NCBI GenBank assembly: GCA_946800325.1
Contig: OX326957.1
Span: 65,203,570-65,267,569, forward strand
Direction of reading: 5' to 3'
Origin: Luzula sylvatica
Taxonomy: Eukaryota > Streptophyta > Magnoliopsida > Poales > Juncaceae
Length of the DNA stretch: 64,000 nucleotides
In this document: positions 11,180-22,504 of the stretch, one piece after another
Numbering within the stretch: position 1 is the stretch's first letter
Layout: each line of letters starts with the position of its first letter
Notes under the pieces: model-generated
Databases searched by the model: none
Seen by the model: the letters and a program-made list of their open reading frames with translations, nothing else
Told to the model about the DNA's origin: nothing
Position numbers and translations under genes: made by a program

Positions 11180-11722
11180 AGTTCGTTCGAACGTACTGCT
11201 TGGTTCGTTCAAACGAACTTTAATTTGAACTAGCCGTTTCAAAGGAATTTTCATAAACACGATGAGTTCGTTCGAACGAACAAAGATGTTCGTTAGAACG
11301 GACATGGACTTGATCATGGTTCGTTCTACGAATGCGTTCGAACGAACCATGGAGGTTCGTTCGAACGCACATAGTGGTTCGTTCCAACGAACATTTATTG
11401 TGTCTAGATTTGTTTATTTTTCTCACAACACCAGTTTTTGGTTCGTTCGAACGAACATAGCGGTTCGTTCCAACGAATATTTATTGTGTCTAGTTTTGTT
11501 TATTTTTATCACAACACCAGGTTTCGATTCGTTCGAACGAATTATTCTTTTCGTTCGAACGAACTTAGAGTGGTTCATGGTTCGTTCTTGAGTTGAACGA
11601 ACCATAAATGTTCGTTCGAACGAACGTATCTGTTCGTTCGAACGAATATTTATTGTGTCTAGTTTTGTGAGTTTCCTCACCATGCCAGGTCTTGGTTCGT
11701 TCGAACGCACTGTTTGTTAGTT
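11180..11722. repeat. TTCGAA palindrome array in LTR-B
   Basis: Dense GGTTCGTTCGAACGAAC-type palindromes. They are embedded in ~81-bp tandem units that also carry ATTTATTGTGTCTAG, GTTTATTTTT and CACAACACCAG (units start near 11382 and 11463, with a degenerate one near 11630). The half-site here is mainly GTTCGTTC, against GTCCGTTC or GTGCGTTC in LTR-A. Confidence 0.85.
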
Positions 11723-11727
11723 CGAAC

Positions 11728-12791
11728 TGTAGGGAATTCACCCATCCCCGGGCCCGCGCAGCGGATATGAAGGCCCGGTCCGGTTCCCTAAATCCAAGAT
11801 CACGCCATGACTTCGAGGGTACGATGCAAAGTAGGATAGACGATTACCGGCGTGAAATTGATCACGCACGACGGGTTGATCGCTCGCATCCTTCTTTTCC
11901 TTCGGTGTCACGTTGGTGACTAGCCCGTACGTCCCATACCGCACGTCTCCCACCGTCTTGACATGCCTCGGGTTGTCTTCGTGCGTTCCATGCCCGCATG
12001 CTTCCACAGCCCGTTACTCGATTCGCTCGTTTCCGTCTCCGGCAGATTTCGTTCCTCCGAATCGATCACAACCGAAAGAGCCCCAAATGTTGCTCCTCTA
12101 CTTGTATCCACCTTGACTCGTAAGACGTCGGTCACGGGTGCAACTACCTAGACGAAGCACCGGCGAACTTGCTCGATTGATTGATTCTCTTCTCCGAGAA
12201 AAATAGTTTTTCTCGGTTCTCTCTCTTTACACCCTTTCTCTCTCTAGAAAGTTGTCTCACAATTCTCTGGAATATTCTGAATTAATTAACTGAATTAACC
12301 ACTCCAGATGAGAGAGAAAAATCCTATTTATATCATATAGGATTAGGATTGGCCAAAAGACATGTATATCCAATATACACTCTTTCACACAGAAAGTTGC
12401 ATGTATCTGCCCAGTATTCTATCCATACGAAATTGGTAAATTCCTTTGACAGAAAATCACCCAACACGAACGTTGTAGATAATCTTATTATCTACACGAC
12501 CCAATTTGGCCTGGCCAAATTGGAGTTCGTATGCAAAAGTTATGACTGTTTTACTAATTGTATGTCATACTGTTGCAGCCTTTCGGTATTTCATAGAAAC
12601 GACACTGATACTTCGTTCGTACGAAATATATTTCTATATGAAATTTGTAGATAATCTTATTATCTATCTAACCCAATTTGAACCATTCAAATTGGATTTT
12701 CCTACTGAAAGATATGACCACGAATGTACGCTTACATTCGTTTATCCTTGTGTACACTTTTACGGTTGATCCTGAAACTGTATTTCCTTCA
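11728..12791 (-). repeat. 3' LTR of the copia element
   Basis: 1064 bp. On the minus strand it begins TGAAGGAAAT and ends CCCTACA (TG...CA). It matches 19220-20283 with about ten single-base differences that I could see, for example GCGCAG/GTGCAG near the end. It contains two TAGATAAT-ATTATCTA palindromes 172 bp apart (12476 and 12648). Confidence 0.95.
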
Positions 12792-12803
12792 GTCTCCCAC
12801 TCA
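12792..12803 (-). other. Polypurine tract
   Basis: Minus-strand TGAGTGGGAGAC directly preceding the 3' LTR, at the position of the plus-strand primer for reverse transcription. It is conserved in the second copy at 62360-62371. Confidence 0.75.
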
Positions 12804-14206
12804 ATTTCAGATCTACCTAAAAGGTACTCATGCATATCCAATATGCACGATTTTAGAGAATATAGCTCGCGTATCAAATACCAAGCTACGCACATCTTAT
12901 GTGCCAATTTTATAATCAAGCCCGACTTAGTACGACTCGTTGTGTGACCAGGTAGGTTCGGTTAACGATGGAAGTAGGCTGTTTCCATAGCACTACAAGC
13001 CCATGAGCGGGATCTAGTCACTCCATCATGGCTACCCATGTTAACACGAAGAATGATTATGATCATTGTGCCTATCTCGAATAGCGGTCATTAGTTCTCT
13101 TGTTAGCGATATCCGTTAATCAAAAGGCATGGTGATAGTCATCCTTATATTTTGATTAACTATACTTATTCCTCGAGTCCGAATTGAGTTAACAAATTTC
13201 AATCGATATTAACCGTTAATATCATTGACTGTGGCCACAGTTTTCGTTAATCAATTCATCGAGTGGCCAAAGAGATATCTCTTCCTTTCGGAATAAACAA
13301 TTCCTATCTTGGAGACTCACATTGAATTCCGTGTTTCGGACAATACCCAATGATGACCGTTTTAACTCCCTGTTACGGTGAGCGTAAGATCATATCAAAG
13401 CATTGTGTTACGCACGTAACGCAATCAATGGTCCCCTCAAGTATGAAGAACCTAATACCCTACTCGTCGCGAGTCCATCTATAATGACTAAACCATGTCA
13501 TGGTCTCGCGGCTTCGGTCATATCCAATATATGTCACCTAGCATATATCTACGTTCCCGATTCGACAAACACCTTTGTCCTATGATTAGCAAAACATAAT
13601 CATCTCCTCGGCTAACGTACTAGTGTACGCGTTCAGTCTATTCCCTTGTAATAGAAATGCTTCTCTCTTAAGCAAACTGACCCGCGACTAGGGATTTTTA
13701 GAAATGAAACTTTAAGTGTGACGGTTTCGCTGCACATGGTCCTCAACCATGTCGACATCCACACAAGTTCAAATCAAGGTTCATGTAATCATATTACACA
13801 ACCCCGCACACAGTTTTCATATAAGGTGAAAGCATGAAAATTTAAGTAAACAAAATTTTTAAAAGGGATGCATTCATACGGATTAAGTATTTGAGTGATA
13901 CAACGTTTACCTATGGGTATCTCTATACCCACAACCTGCGAGGACTATCGTATTAGATAACTACACTCTACTCTCTTCTTCCTCCTCTAGGTATCTCCAT
14001 ACCCATAGTCATCGCATGACAGTCACGTGCGACTAGAGAGAGCGGTTTTGTAAACGGGTCCGCACGTTGCCGTTAGTGTTAATCAACATCAGGTTTGGAA
14101 CATTTCCAATACCTACGATCACATCATTTCATAAAATTTCATGGATCAATGAAATTTTCTGAGTGTTGGCTAGAAGTGGTTGTGACCTCGGCATTTTTGG
14201 CTTGTA

Positions 14207-14554
14207 CTATTGCGTGTCATGCAATATACAACCATAAATCCGATAACTCGTGACTACTCGAGTTTGGTCATGTATCATTGTTCCATACCGCTTCCTTTTG
14301 TGATTCATAACCACAATATACTCGCCCCCGTAAATAGAATCATTATTGGTCATGTGGAACCTTTCCACATAACCATGTTTTCGTTTAAGCAAATCATGTA
14401 CACACTTTGTGATCGAAAGTCGTGCTACATATTTGGACGTGCTAAATCTTTGGAAACTGTCGTTGTTATAACTCTTTATAACCAACACGTCCTCCACACC
14501 ATTATAGATAAAATAAAATCCAGAATTCTTTTGTAAAGTATTCAAGGATAACAT
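14207..14554 (-). pseudogene. Copia RNase H region fragment
   Basis: A 115-codon open stretch. GVEDVLVIKSYNNDSFQ resembles the copia RNase H entry (usually G.EDELVVKGYTDASFQ), and the later IYGGEYIVV resembles the usual TEAEYIA block. The catalytic acidic residues are not all kept and the frame is broken on both sides. The homologous stretch in the second element is 63776-63976. Confidence 0.55.
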
Positions 14555-15361
14555 TCACCGCTATCAATACAAATCCCGATGAATTTAAATATACATAACC
14601 ATTATGTATATATATATATATATGTATAACCATTATACATTCACAAGAGTTAGTCTCATGTAATCGCATTACATTCAAACTCGTGTGATTCCTTGGATTT
14701 TATCGATGGTGAATTAGACGCTTCATCTATACGACATATAGCCACATACATATCATGAAAGATATAATAGATCCTCACATCGAATGTAAAGCATCATATT
14801 TTTTATTTTCGCCCTGCTTGATGTCTCACATCGAGCCGTAGAAAATTTCTGCCATTCGACATCTCTATTTAACTCCGCCAAGGAGTTATATGTTGAAAAC
14901 CTTTTTCAACAATATGTCGATATACGTGCTATAATATAGAACGAGGAACTTCTTAGATCTATCCTATAGATCTTCACGCTTAATTCATAAGCGGTCTCGC
15001 CTAAATTTTGTGTCGTTACAAGAAATATAACGCGGCTCCCACTAACCTTCATGTGTACACAAAGTTTCCATTCATTCCAACAATGTTATAGCAGTTTATA
15101 ACTTCATCAAAACGAATATTCCAATTCCGAGAAGCTTTCTCTAATCCATCATATGGATCGTTAAAGCGTGCATATCTTATCCCCGATTCTTATGAATCGA
15201 CAAAACCGTAAGGTTGTGTCAAGTACACATCCTTTCATAAAATTTCTGTCAAGAAATTCGGTTTTGACATCCATTTTGCTACATCACATAGTCATAATAC
15301 GCGACCATGTCAAGCAGAATTTCGAGAATGTGAAAGCATGGCAACATGCGAAAACGTTTCT

Positions 15362-15466
15362 TCATAGTCCGACTATGAAATTCTTGAAACTCTTCGCTAC
15401 GAGCCTCGCTTTGCATATATGCGTATTCCTATCCGTGTCGGTTCTCATCTTGAAAACCCATTGTCT
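15362..15466 (-). pseudogene. Copia reverse transcriptase fragment
   Basis: Minus-strand translation gives WVFKMRTDTD followed by ICKARLVAKSF. This is the start of the copia reverse transcriptase (family form K.W.FK.K.D..G....KARLVAKGF). It stops at a TGA at 15362-15364. The YVDD active site was not found in an open frame. The element is read right to left, so integrase scraps should lie to the right of this point. Confidence 0.75.
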
Positions 15467-16679
15467 TTTCACGGGTCTAACCCGGAAAGTAATGAAATCA
15501 AGTTCTAAACTTGATAATTTTACACGGATCGAATCTCAGAATTCATGACATCATGTGATCATGTGGAATCAACCTTTCATAGCATCCCTGTAGGATATCG
15601 AATCATCATATGATTTCGATCTATCATCATTAGCCACGGTAAATCCGTATTTACCAGCTTATGATATAGCCTACTTGATCTACAAATAATTCCTTTGTGT
15701 GTTCGACTCGTATTCATCAACTCTTGATGAAGTCGTGTCATCATTCATCGGTACAATGTTCATTTTTAGATCTCGAACTCTTTCGAGATTTATTCTACTC
15801 CCAGTAGCCCGCATAGAGATTAGCAACATTAAGTTTCAAACTTGTGCGCATCAAGTCCTCCTCCAAGAAGGCATCTCTTCGAGCCACGAAAATCTTATTT
15901 TCGTCGGGACGTTAGAACTAATACCCTTTAGTTTCCTTAAGGATATATGTCATAAACGAACAATTTTCAGATTTGGGATTGAGTTTAACCGAAACAAATT
16001 TCGAAATATACTCACATCCACAAATCTGTACAAATGACAACTTCGGAACCATTCCGATCCATATCTAATATGGCGTCTTTTATACCGATTAGAAGGTTTA
16101 TGGTCCATATCTTATATGCAACCATTCATTAGTGCCGTTGTCTCAAAGGCGTATCCTCAAAACATTTTTTGGGAGATCATATTGACTTATCATTTATCGA
16201 ACCATGTCCAACATGCGTTCAATTACTCTTTTCGAATACATCGTTAATGTTCCCAATAAAGATAATCGTGAAACGATTCCACAATCATAAATGATCATCA
16301 ATACTCATAACTCAAATATCGCCTCTTCGATCCTATCGAAGTGCGTAGCTCAAATACTTGCCTCCTCAATCCTATCAAAGGGCTTTGATTTTCTTGCTAA
16401 GTCGATATTGTATTTTGTTTTTGAAACTCTTTGTACCTTTCAAAAGTCTCCATTTCGGCACGCATTAAACAGATATTACCGTATCTACTTTAACCGTCCG
16501 TAAACGTAACAAAATACCGATAGCCTCCTCTTGCCTTGGAACTTATCGGAACATTACATCTAAATGTAATTTCCAATAATTCGTTGGATCTTTCCCCAAC
16601 CTTTGGAGAATGATGCCCTTTGTCGTTTTGCCTAATAAATAAGTATCGCATTAATCAATCGGATCTAATTCGAATGATT

Positions 16680-16871
16680 CTAGCAATCCATCATATGGAA
16701 TCTAGATACGCGTATCTCATTCATATGACCAAGACGGCAATGCCAAAGGAAGCAATCAACTTCTAGGTTTAATCCTCCTCGGATTTCACCGTTCTTTGAG
16801 TCATTAGTTTGGACAACTCCTTGCCCGAACTTTCTGTTTGGAAAATATTTTCCCAAAATACCCTTAGACAT
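16680..16871 (-). pseudogene. Copia GAG-pre-integrase fragment
   Basis: A 63-codon open stretch containing LWHCRLGHMNEIRVSR, the GAG-pre-integrase signature (LWH.RLGH.....I..L) that precedes the integrase zinc finger in copia polyproteins. The frame is lost on both sides. Gag and the leader should occupy ~17-19.2 kb; I see no intact gag frame there. Confidence 0.8.
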
Positions 16872-18300
16872 ACATTTCTTTCGATCTCATCCTTGAATTA
16901 CAAGGACATCCACGCATCTCTATGCTCTGGATTCCCCGGACACTCTAAGCATCTCCTATTCAAATTTACATCGCATCACATGCAATTTCGGGATCAACTT
17001 ATCTATCGAATGCATATGATATTCGGTCACGAAGATCAAATCTCGTACCATCAACACACGAGTGTTAATCAAAGACCCATAAGGCGTCTCAGAATTAATC
17101 TACGCTTTGAGCTGCATTGAACCATTCAATGCGCTCTAGCTCTTGAAACTATTTCTTGAGCGTTGCGTTTTACTTTCATATACATCCGAATTCTCAAAAC
17201 AATTTTGAGAAATCTGCGTCTATACATGCCACCACAAGGCACGTAATATTGTTCGATTCCTTCTTAAAGTGTATCGAACCCGGCTTTATCTAAAGCCAAA
17301 GCCTCGAGCCCCGAATCTACCATATCCGTGTCCAACACGTTCCTTTAAGTCTAAGAACTATTCTTTGACTATCAAGGTTAATTACGGTAATTCCGGCCCA
17401 AAAGCCATCTATCATATCGATCTCATCGATATATATTTGGTGTTTGCTTGAAAACATAATTCTAAACGGATGATGAAGATTAAGCTCCTAACCGTGCGTA
17501 TTTAATCTATATGCTTATATGATAATTATATGATAGTGTTATTTTATCGAATCGATAACCCTCATACCGATACGGGACTCCAAGTCCATAACACTCGAGA
17601 TCCATATTTCGCAATCCTCCCACAAGTGACGAAGGCCTATCGAGTGGGATCTCGCTTATTTAGGTAGGATATAATCCAATCGCATCATATGCGACTCTCG
17701 AACCTTTTAGAATTTCGGTGATGGATCGTATCACATACAATCCCAGTTCCATGTGTGCATTCTAACTATGCCCCGAACTCCAATCGGATTGGCTTGGACG
17801 GTTAAGTCATAACCATATCAAACGTATCGTTCAAATGAACTACTCACGTGCATGACGAAGGCCTAGAAACACGTAAGTCCCCATTTAACGCTTGCCACCC
17901 ATTAATACCATCAACATGTGTGCATGACGAAGGCCTAGAAACACACATATTGTGATACCAATTTCGATGGTTGATGATATGGAAGGCATTTCCACGACTT
18001 AAATATTATGAGGGATCATGACATTCATGTTTAAATAATTCGTGATATAATCATATTATATCACTATCACAAGATTTCTAAATGCATATGAATTATTTAG
18101 GGAGACTAATTATTCTAAATAATTAATTATCTAATATGCTAGTATGATTGAATTAATTGATTAGAGATAAAGATAGGCCTAAATGTATGTATATCTCATA
18201 TACACATTTTCAAACAGAAAACTGCATACACCCTTTCGGTAATCTGTCAGAACGAAAATGGTAACTTCCTCTGACAGAAAATCCACTAACACGAAAATTG

Positions 18301-18890
18301 TAGATAATCTTATTATCTTTCCAACCCAATTTGGCCCAGCCCAATTGGAGTTCGGACCCGAAAGTTACGGCCGTTTTACTGAATATATATCAAACTGTCG
18401 CACCCTTTCGGTATTTCATTAGAACAACACTGATACTTCGCTCAAATGAAATATACTACAACATGAAAGTTCTAGATAATCTCATTATCTAACTAACCCA
18501 ACTTGAACCATTCAAATCGGAGGTTCCTACTGAAAGTTATACCAGTTTTGGTAAAATACGGACAAACGAAAAGGTAAGTATATCCAATAGACACCTTTTC
18601 AACCAGAAAACTACAGACACATTTTCAGTATTCTGTTGAAACGAAAATATTAAGTTGTTCCAACCGACTTTGAACGTGAACTAAAGTTCTAGATAATCGT
18701 ATTATCTAACTAACCCAATTAGATTGGACGCAATTGGAGTTTCTATGCAACATCTACGGACGTTTTAGTCTCTGTATGTCAAACAGTCGCACCGTTTCAG
18801 TATTCCATAAAAACGACACTGATAATTCGTTCAAATGAAAAAACTTTCTGTATCAAAGTCATAGATAATCTCATTATCTAACTACGCCAA
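18301..18890. repeat. Palindrome-bearing ~172-bp modules in the copia leader
   Basis: Four modules each contain TAGATAAT, three bases, then ATTATCTA, followed by ACCCAATTTG-like and AAAGTTA..CCGTTTTA-like blocks. The palindromes start at 18301, 18473, 18690 and 18862, giving spacings of 172, 217 and 172. The same module occurs twice inside each LTR (12476/12648, the 5' LTR, and ~62042/62215), again ~172 bp apart. Confidence 0.8.
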
Positions 18891-19206
18891 TTTGATCCAA
18901 TCAATTGGGAGTTTCCCACTGAAAATTATCTTAGTTTTACTCTCTGTTTCGTATTCTAATTTTCTGCAGATTTTGCCGTTTCTTCCGTTTTCGCTCGTTT
19001 CTGAAACGATAAATCATGAAACCTTTTCACGATAATTCCTAGATACTCTCAATCAACTTTTGATTGATCTCTAGTGAATTCTACTTGTGATTTTTAACGA
19101 AATTGGAATCTCTATATCTATCATCATGCAAACGGGTACGAACTTTGATAACCCGTGCGTATATCGAATATACGACCATGATTCGACCCTCAAATCGATG
19201 GCGATC

Positions 19207-19219
19207 GCTCTGATACCAA
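19207..19219 (-). other. Primer-binding site (initiator tRNA-Met type)
   Basis: Minus-strand TTGGTATCAGAGC immediately after the CA end of the 5' LTR. This is the classic plant copia primer site, complementary to the 3' end of initiator tRNA-Met. It fixes the element's orientation. Confidence 0.92.
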
Positions 19220-20283
19220 TGTAGGGAATTCACCCATCCCCGGGCCCGTGCAGCGGATATGAAGGCCCGGTCCGGTTCCCTAAATCCAAGATCACGCCAT
19301 GACTTCGAGGGTACGATGCAAAGTAGGATAGACGATTACCAGCGTGAAATTGATCACGCACGACGGGTTGATCGCTCGCATCCTTCTTTTCCTTCGGTGT
19401 CACGTTGGTGACTAGCCCGTACGTCCCATACCGCACGTCTCCCACCGTCTTGACACGCCTCGGGTTGTCTTCGTGCGTTCCATGCCCGCATGCTTCCACA
19501 GCCCGTTACTCGATTCGCTCGTTTCCGTCTCCGGCAGATTTCGTTCCTCCGAATCGATCACAACCGAAAGAGCCCCAAATGTTGCTCCTCTACTTGTATC
19601 CACCTTGACTCGTAAGACGTCGGTCACGGGTGCAACTGCCTAGACGAAGCACCGGCGAACTTGCTCGATTGATTGATTCTCTTCTCCGAGAAAAACAGTT
19701 TTTCTCGGTTCTCTCTCTTTACACCCTTTCTCTCTATAGAAAGTTGTCTCACAATTCTCTGGAATATTCTGAATTAATTAACTGAATTAACCACTCCAGA
19801 TGAGAGAGAAAAATCCTATTTATATCATATAGGATTAGGATTGGCCAAAAGACATGTATATCCAATATACACTCTTTCACACAGAAAGTTGCATGTATCT
19901 GCCCAGTATTCTATCCATAAGAAATTGGTAAATTCCTTTGACAGAAAATCACCCAACACGAACGTTGTAGATAATCTTATTATCTACACGACACACTTTG
20001 GCCTGGCTAAATTGGAGTTCGTATGCAAAAGTTATGACTGTTTTACTAATTGTATGTCATACTGTTGCAGCCTTTCGGTATTTCATAGAAACGACACTGA
20101 TACTTCGTTCGTACGAAATATATTTCTATATGAAATTTGTAGATAATCTTATTATCTATCTAACCCAATTTGAACCATTCAAATTGGATTTTCCTACTGA
20201 AAGATATGACCACGAATGTACGCTTACATTCGTTTATCCTTGTGTACACTTTTACGGTTGATCCTGAAACTGTATTTCCTTCA
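19220..20283 (-). repeat. 5' LTR of the copia element
   Basis: 1064 bp, TG...CA on the minus strand, nearly identical to 11728-12791. It should hold the element's promoter; I could not single out a convincing TATA box. Followed at 20284-20288 by the CGAAC target duplication. Confidence 0.95.
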
Positions 20284-20617
20284 CGAACGAACCATACACT
20301 TGTATGGTGATTTTCCTTGTTGATCATCGTGTTTCGAATTTATCTTTTGATCTTGATAAATATGAGATGTTCTTTGGAATACCTAGGGTTTATTTTGATG
20401 ATCCCAACTCACGGAAGGATTCGACGTCTTGAATTCTTCAACGTCTTGACGCCTTTCCTTTCACGGATGATCTTCGTCTTGAATTCTTCAATCGTCTCTT
20501 TTGATCATCCTTAGTCCGTTGTACCTACTTCTCCTACAAGTTGGTCTTAACTGAAACCGTTAGTATTGACAGTGTTTTGATATAATCAAACCTTAGGATA
20601 TTTGGATCAACAAGAGG

Positions 20618-20823
20618 GAGTCGAGCTCGGGACCTCAATTTAAAGAGCATAGACTCATCATCATCCGAGCTACGATGTTTTTGTGACAATATATGATGTT
20701 TAATGTATTTATTAAACTGTTTATATGCATTGTTTGAACAAAAAAGTTGAGCCCAGACGGATTCGAACTCCAAACCTCGTCATAAAGAGCATGAACTCTT
20801 AACCATCTGCACTACAAAGCGTT
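20618..20823 (-). repeat. Two tRNA-related (SINE-like) sequences
   Basis: Two copies lie at about 20618-20680 and 20748-20823 on the minus strand. The second has a good box A (TAGTGCAGATGG) and box B (GAGTTCGAATCC). Both contain ATGCTCTTTA in the anticodon region. Neither gives a complete cloverleaf. They are related to 9003-9062 on the other side of the LTR pair. Confidence 0.5.
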
Positions 20824-21109
20824 TTAGTCTATACTTGATATTTAATATAATTATCAAATGTGACACGTGTCAAAATTTAGCTGATTTGTTCAGGACAATT
20901 GCGCGGGATGTTTTTTATATACGCAATTTAAATAGAATTAACGCATGTGCCAATTAACGAAAATGCGTTTGAACTAAATTAATCTAATCATGACATATTT
21001 GCAAATATCATGATGTCAATAGATGCATAAAGTTCATGAAATTAGCCTATCACGGATATTATTTTCTAATATAATTTGTATAAATAGCATTTGTTCAGGT
21101 GCTTCTAAA
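20824..21109. other. Intergenic, no gene seen
   Basis: AT-rich DNA. CAATTGCGCGGG near 20897-20908 resembles the GC-rich palindromic phrases common near plant Helitron ends, but no CTRR end follows. Confidence 0.4.
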
Positions 21110-22125
21110 ATCGGAAAAAAGACCAAATTTTAAATATGTATGTAAAATAGGAAAAAAAGACAAAATGTAAAAAAGGACCAAAATGTAAAATAAGAAAAAG
21201 GGTCAAAATGTAAAAAAAGACCCAAATATAAATAAAAATGATCAAAATATAAATTAAAACTAAAAGGACCAAAATGTAAATAAAAAGGACCAAAATGTAA
21301 ATTAAAAATGACAAAAAGGACTGAAATGTAAATTAGAAAGGACTAAAGTGTAAATAAAAAGGATCAGAATATAAATTAAAATTAAAAAGGACCAAAATGT
21401 AAATTAAAAATATAAAAAAGGACCTAAATGTAAATAAAAAAGGACCAAAATGTAAATAAAAAGGACCAAAGTGTAAATTAAAACTAAAAATGACCAAAAT
21501 ATAAATTAAAAAATACTTTTTTTACACAAAAGCCCTTGATTACGTGGAGGCTTAGAATTGCAAGAAATTTGTCTACTTTATACATAAGATATAATATAAT
21601 GTACGTAAAATAAGAAAAAAAAACCAAATGTAAAAAAGGACCAAAATGTAAAATAAGAAAAAAGGATCAAATGTAAAAAAGGATCTAAATATAAATTAAA
21701 AAAGAAGAAAACATAAATAAAAAGGACCAACATGTAAATTAAAACTAAAAATGACCAAAATGTAAATGAAAAGGATCAAAATGTAAATTAAAAATGTAAA
21801 AAAGTACCGAAATATAAATAAAAGAGGACCAAAATGTAAATAAAAAGAACAAAAATATAAATTAAAACTAAAAAGGACCAAAATGTAATAAGGACCAAAA
21901 TGTAAATAAAAAAATGTAAAAAAGGATCGAAATGTAAATAAAAAGGATCAAAATGTAAACAAAAAGGATTAAAATGTAAATTCAAACTAAAAAAGACCAA
22001 AATGTAAATTAAAAAATATTTTTTTACAAAAAATCCCCTGATGACGAATAAAATAGACCAAAATGTAAATTTAAAAAATATTTTTTTACAAAAAAGTCCC
22101 TGATGACGTTGAGGCTTAGAATTGC
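21110..22125. repeat. Degenerate GGACCAAAATGTAAAT tandem array
   Basis: Several dozen irregular repeats of AAAAAGGACCAAAATGTAAAT(TAAAACT) with units of roughly 18-30 bp. The array occurs as two blocks. Each block ends in a shared ~85-bp tail (TTTTTTACA..AAAG.CC.TGAT, GAGGCTTAGAATTGCAAG, TTTGTCTACTTTATACATAAG) at ~21515-21600 and ~22060-22155. Minus-strand open frames rich in FIYILVLF are translations of the repeat, not genes. Confidence 0.85.
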
Positions 22126-22189
22126 AAGGATTTTGTCTACTTTATACATAAGATTAATAGCATAATTACAAACAAATTTGAATATTATA

Positions 22190-22424
22190 ACAATGAGAAA
22201 ACCTTTTAAGGATATGCAAGAAGTACCAGACTGGAAAGCATACGAAACACTAATCAAATGCAAAAAATGGCTAAAAACAGGAACCGGGCATAACGATCGA
22301 CTACACAAGCCGACAATTCAATGAGAAAGCTGATCAAATAACAAAGGCAGCAATATGGGCAAACACGGAATTACAAGGCCATACATACCCGCTACATTTA
22401 ACACACAGACGAGGAGTGGGTTAA
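22190..22424 (+). pseudogene. LINE RNase H fragment
   Basis: Two short frames separated by a frame change. The first is MQEVPDWKAYETL-like. The second, from 22320, begins NEKADQITKAAIWANTEL and reaches a stop at 22422-22424. The latter matches the last helix of plant LINE-encoded RNase H (E.N..AD.LAK.A). No polyA tail is obvious. Too short to name a family. Confidence 0.5.
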
Positions 22425-22504
22425 TTGTCTCATACTATACTTCACTTTCTTAAGACAATTTTTACATATGTTTTTAGGTTTAAATTTCTGTATTTCTTCT
22501 CCTT

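Larger units (their letters stand above)
11728..20283 (-). mobile_element. Full-length Ty1/copia LTR retrotransposon (decayed coding region)
   Basis: An 8556-bp element on the minus strand. It has 1064-bp direct LTRs at 11728-12791 (3' LTR) and 19220-20283 (5' LTR). A primer-binding site TTGGTATCAGAGC lies next to the 5' LTR and a purine-rich tract next to the 3' LTR. The target duplication CGAAC is at 11723-11727 and 20284-20288. The order of recognisable scraps (GAG-pre-integrase at 16.7 kb, reverse transcriptase at 15.4 kb, RNase H at 14.4 kb, read leftwards) is the copia order. The polyprotein is broken by many stops and frameshifts; no open frame exceeds ~130 codons. By eye the LTRs differ at only about ten positions. 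Confidence 0.95.
10556..20612 (+). mobile_element. LTR-B of the fused pair, split by a copia element
   Basis: LTR-B is in two parts: 10556-11727 and 20289-20612 (with CGAAC duplicated at 20284-20288). It starts GTTGGTTAATTCTAACC immediately after the CA end of LTR-A and ends ...TTTGGATCAACA, next to AGAGG. Without the inserted element and its duplication it measures ~1.5 kb. It has the same blocks in the same order as LTR-A but is clearly diverged from it. The split is precise and proves that the copia element arrived later. Confidence 0.75.

Noticed and set aside
11738..12135. Short frames at both LTRs of the copia element (89, 67 and 71 codons, duplicated at 19.2-19.6 kb)
   Set aside because: Identical duplication reflects LTR identity, not gene conservation. 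No domain.
9003..20823. Functional tRNA genes at the three tRNA-like sites
   Set aside because: Box A and box B are present, but acceptor and anticodon stems do not form. Treated as tRNA-derived repeats.
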